Shown piece after piece: positions 37,076 through 37,914 of a stretch of DNA of 37,914 nt (position 1 is its first letter; every line of letters starts with the position of its first letter). Under the pieces are notes generated by a model, which was not told where the DNA came from, searched no databases, and saw only the letters and a list, made by a program, of their open reading frames with translations. The DNA comes from Bacteroides sp. (GTDB taxonomy: Bacteria > Bacteroidota > Bacteroidia > Bacteroidales > Bacteroidaceae). Made by a program: the position numbers and the translations under genes. The stretch lies in assembly GCA_021203515.1 (NCBI GenBank), contig JAJQAY010000129.1:1-37914 (forward strand), given 5' to 3'.

Positions 37076-37174
37076 TCACCGGCCCATCTTCTTCAACTTT
37101 GCCTTGCAGCGTTTCAGCAAGACCGGAAGGAGCGTCATCAGGCACTCCAACACCTTTTCCAGAATAACTTTCAT
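37076..37174 (-). CDS. Very short ORF (32 aa) downstream of HU-related gene
   Basis: The protein begins MKVILEKVLECLMTLLPVLL and continues KRCKAKLKKMGR: a short hydrophobic helix followed by a strongly basic end. A good Shine-Dalgarno GGAGG lies 7 nt before the ATG, 26 bp after the HU stop, and the terminator follows directly. Bacteroides often have a tiny membrane-type protein (called smalltalk) next to HU-like genes. The position fits, but the sequence is not the typical one, so I do not assign that name. It may be a small membrane peptide. Confidence 0.6.
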   Translation of the reverse strand: MKVILEKVLECLMTLLPVLLKRCKAKLKKMGR

Positions 37175-37199
37175 CCTCTATCCTCCGATTTCAGTTCAG

Positions 37200-37700
37200 T
37201 TATCCCAGTGGATTTTCTTCCTGGTCGTCATCGCCGCCGCCTACACTCCCGCCACCGTTCTCACTACCATTTCCGCTACCTTGCGCAGCCAGATAAGTTT
37301 GCAAGTCCACAAACTCCAGCGCATCCCCCGCACGGGTTGCCGACAGGTCGGGTCTCACGCTGCTCGACGGGCGAAAGTTGATGCGCACTGCACGTATCTT
37401 CTTCGCCGTGCAATCCTTCTCCGTTTCCGTCCCTTCGGTGCGTGCCGAGAGGCTGAACACCCCGAAATCGCGAATATTCACCGAATGCCCATTATAGAGA
37501 TTACTGCGCAGACACTCCACAAAGTTGGTAATCACACTCAGAATGTCTCCTTTCGACAACGAACTGTTCTCCTTTATCTGAAAAGCAATCTTATCAATCC
37601 CCACACTCTGTCCCAGCGTGAGCAACTGCGGATGATACTGCGGTGCAGCCGATTTATCCAACAAATTTCTACGCAAAGTCTTTTTAAATACAATAGCCAT
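37200..37700 (-). CDS. HU-related DNA-binding protein
   Basis: This 166-aa protein belongs to the HU-related (HU-HIG type) proteins of Bacteroidota. Residues 1-125 form the HU-like fold (LSKGDILSVITNFVECLRSN, then GHSVNIRDFGVFSLSART, and KKIRAVRINFRPSSSVR). They are followed by a Gly/Ser/Asp/Glu low-complexity tail (GSGNGSENGGGSVGGGDDD). It probably binds and bends DNA; some relatives accompany polysaccharide loci or phage-like regions, but no such genes are seen here. It is the first gene of a two-gene unit with the 32-aa ORF. Confidence 0.88.
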   Translation of the reverse strand: MAIVFKKTLRRNLLDKSAAPQYHPQLLTLGQSVGIDKIAFQIKENSSLSKGDILSVITNFVECLRSNLYNGHSVNIRDFGVFSLSARTEGTETEKDCTAKKIRAVRINFRPSSSVRPDLSATRAGDALEFVDLQTYLAAQGSGNGSENGGGSVGGGDDDQEENPLG

Positions 37701-37783
37701 AATCTTGTCTCCCTTTAAATTTAAGTAAATACTCCAGTCATTACATCCAAGCCTATGACACCGGTTTCATCTGCTTGGTGAGA

Positions 37784-37791
37784 CAAAGATA
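37784..37791 (-). promoter_or_regulatory. Bacteroides-type -7 box for HU-related gene
   Basis: The minus strand reads TATCTTTG, an exact match to TAnnTTTG, 83 bp upstream of the ATG at 37700. No convincing -33 box is seen. The leader would be about 75 nt. Just upstream, AGCGTCGCCC and AGCGTCGTCC (37820-37840) are a short direct repeat. Confidence 0.55.
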
Positions 37792-37914
37792 CCACCACCC
37801 GTAAACAAGATCGACCGCCGAGCGTCGCCCAGCGTCGTCCTTGTATCCAGATGTATTTATAAAACAAAACGGAATTGCCTGTTTTAATCTTGCATAATTC
37901 AAATAAAAGTTGTA
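37792..37914. other. Right-edge intergenic sequence
   Basis: I see no gene here. It holds the short direct repeat noted at the HU promoter and then A/T-rich sequence up to the window edge. Confidence 0.4.

Overview
The window is a chromosomal segment of a Bacteroidota bacterium, most likely a gut Bacteroides. The evidence is the hut gene order, the DUF3467 gene next to rpsL, the C-terminally extended L17, S12 and S3 proteins, the TAnnTTTG-type -7 promoter boxes, and a HU-like gene followed by a very short ORF. I cannot name the species. Almost every gene lies on the minus strand, so transcription runs from high to low coordinates. The only plus-strand gene is the MutS-like gene at 15.2-17.1 kb. 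I saw no rRNA, tRNA, CRISPR array or transposase, and no gene-free stretch longer than about 220 bases.

Layout from right to left. 37.9-37.0 kb: a HU-related DNA-binding protein plus a 32-aa ORF, closed by a strong terminator. 36.9-36.6 kb: a DUF3467 gene. 36.5-18.3 kb: a nearly unbroken translation operon group (rpsL, rpsG, fusA, then the S10/spc/alpha genes from rpsJ to rplQ, including secY, map, infA and rpoA), ended by an intrinsic terminator at 18.29 kb. All 32 genes here are intact. 18.2-17.1 kb: two small unknown genes, each with an in-frame stop codon. 15.2-17.1 kb: a membrane-anchored MutS-family ATPase (plus strand). 15.1-13.2 kb: a TlpA-like thioredoxin-fold lipoprotein/secreted protein and a small secreted protein. 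13.1-6.5 kb: histidine degradation (hutU, ftcD, hutI, cyclodeaminase, hutH), which turns histidine into glutamate and passes the formimino carbon to tetrahydrofolate. 6.3-0.07 kb: a TetR regulator followed by a TolC / membrane-fusion / RND tripartite efflux operon. The left edge is a piece of a palindromic dispersed repeat.

The most striking pattern is the state of the reading frames. Between about 5.7 and 17.1 kb I find nine single-base frame disruptions, mostly in homopolymers, in tetR, hutH, ftcD, hutU (two), the TlpA-like gene and the MutS-like gene (three). In each case a one-base change (for the last two runs listed as ambiguous, one of two possible sizes) restores a normal family protein. 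The efflux genes and the translation genes, which contain runs of eight identical bases, have none. This is either a local drop in consensus quality or real decay/phase-type variation of non-essential genes; read-level data would decide.

Non-coding structure worth attention: a perfect 40-bp inverted repeat between hutI and the cyclodeaminase gene, three identical 13-bp palindromes spaced exactly 22 bp apart between hutU and ftcD, candidate operators overlapping the tetR and MutS-like promoters, a long hairpin between fusA and rpsJ, and strong Shine-Dalgarno sites on a subset of ribosomal genes in a phylum that mostly lacks them. I do not see a clearly new multi-gene system; the membrane MutS-like gene is the least understood conserved gene here.
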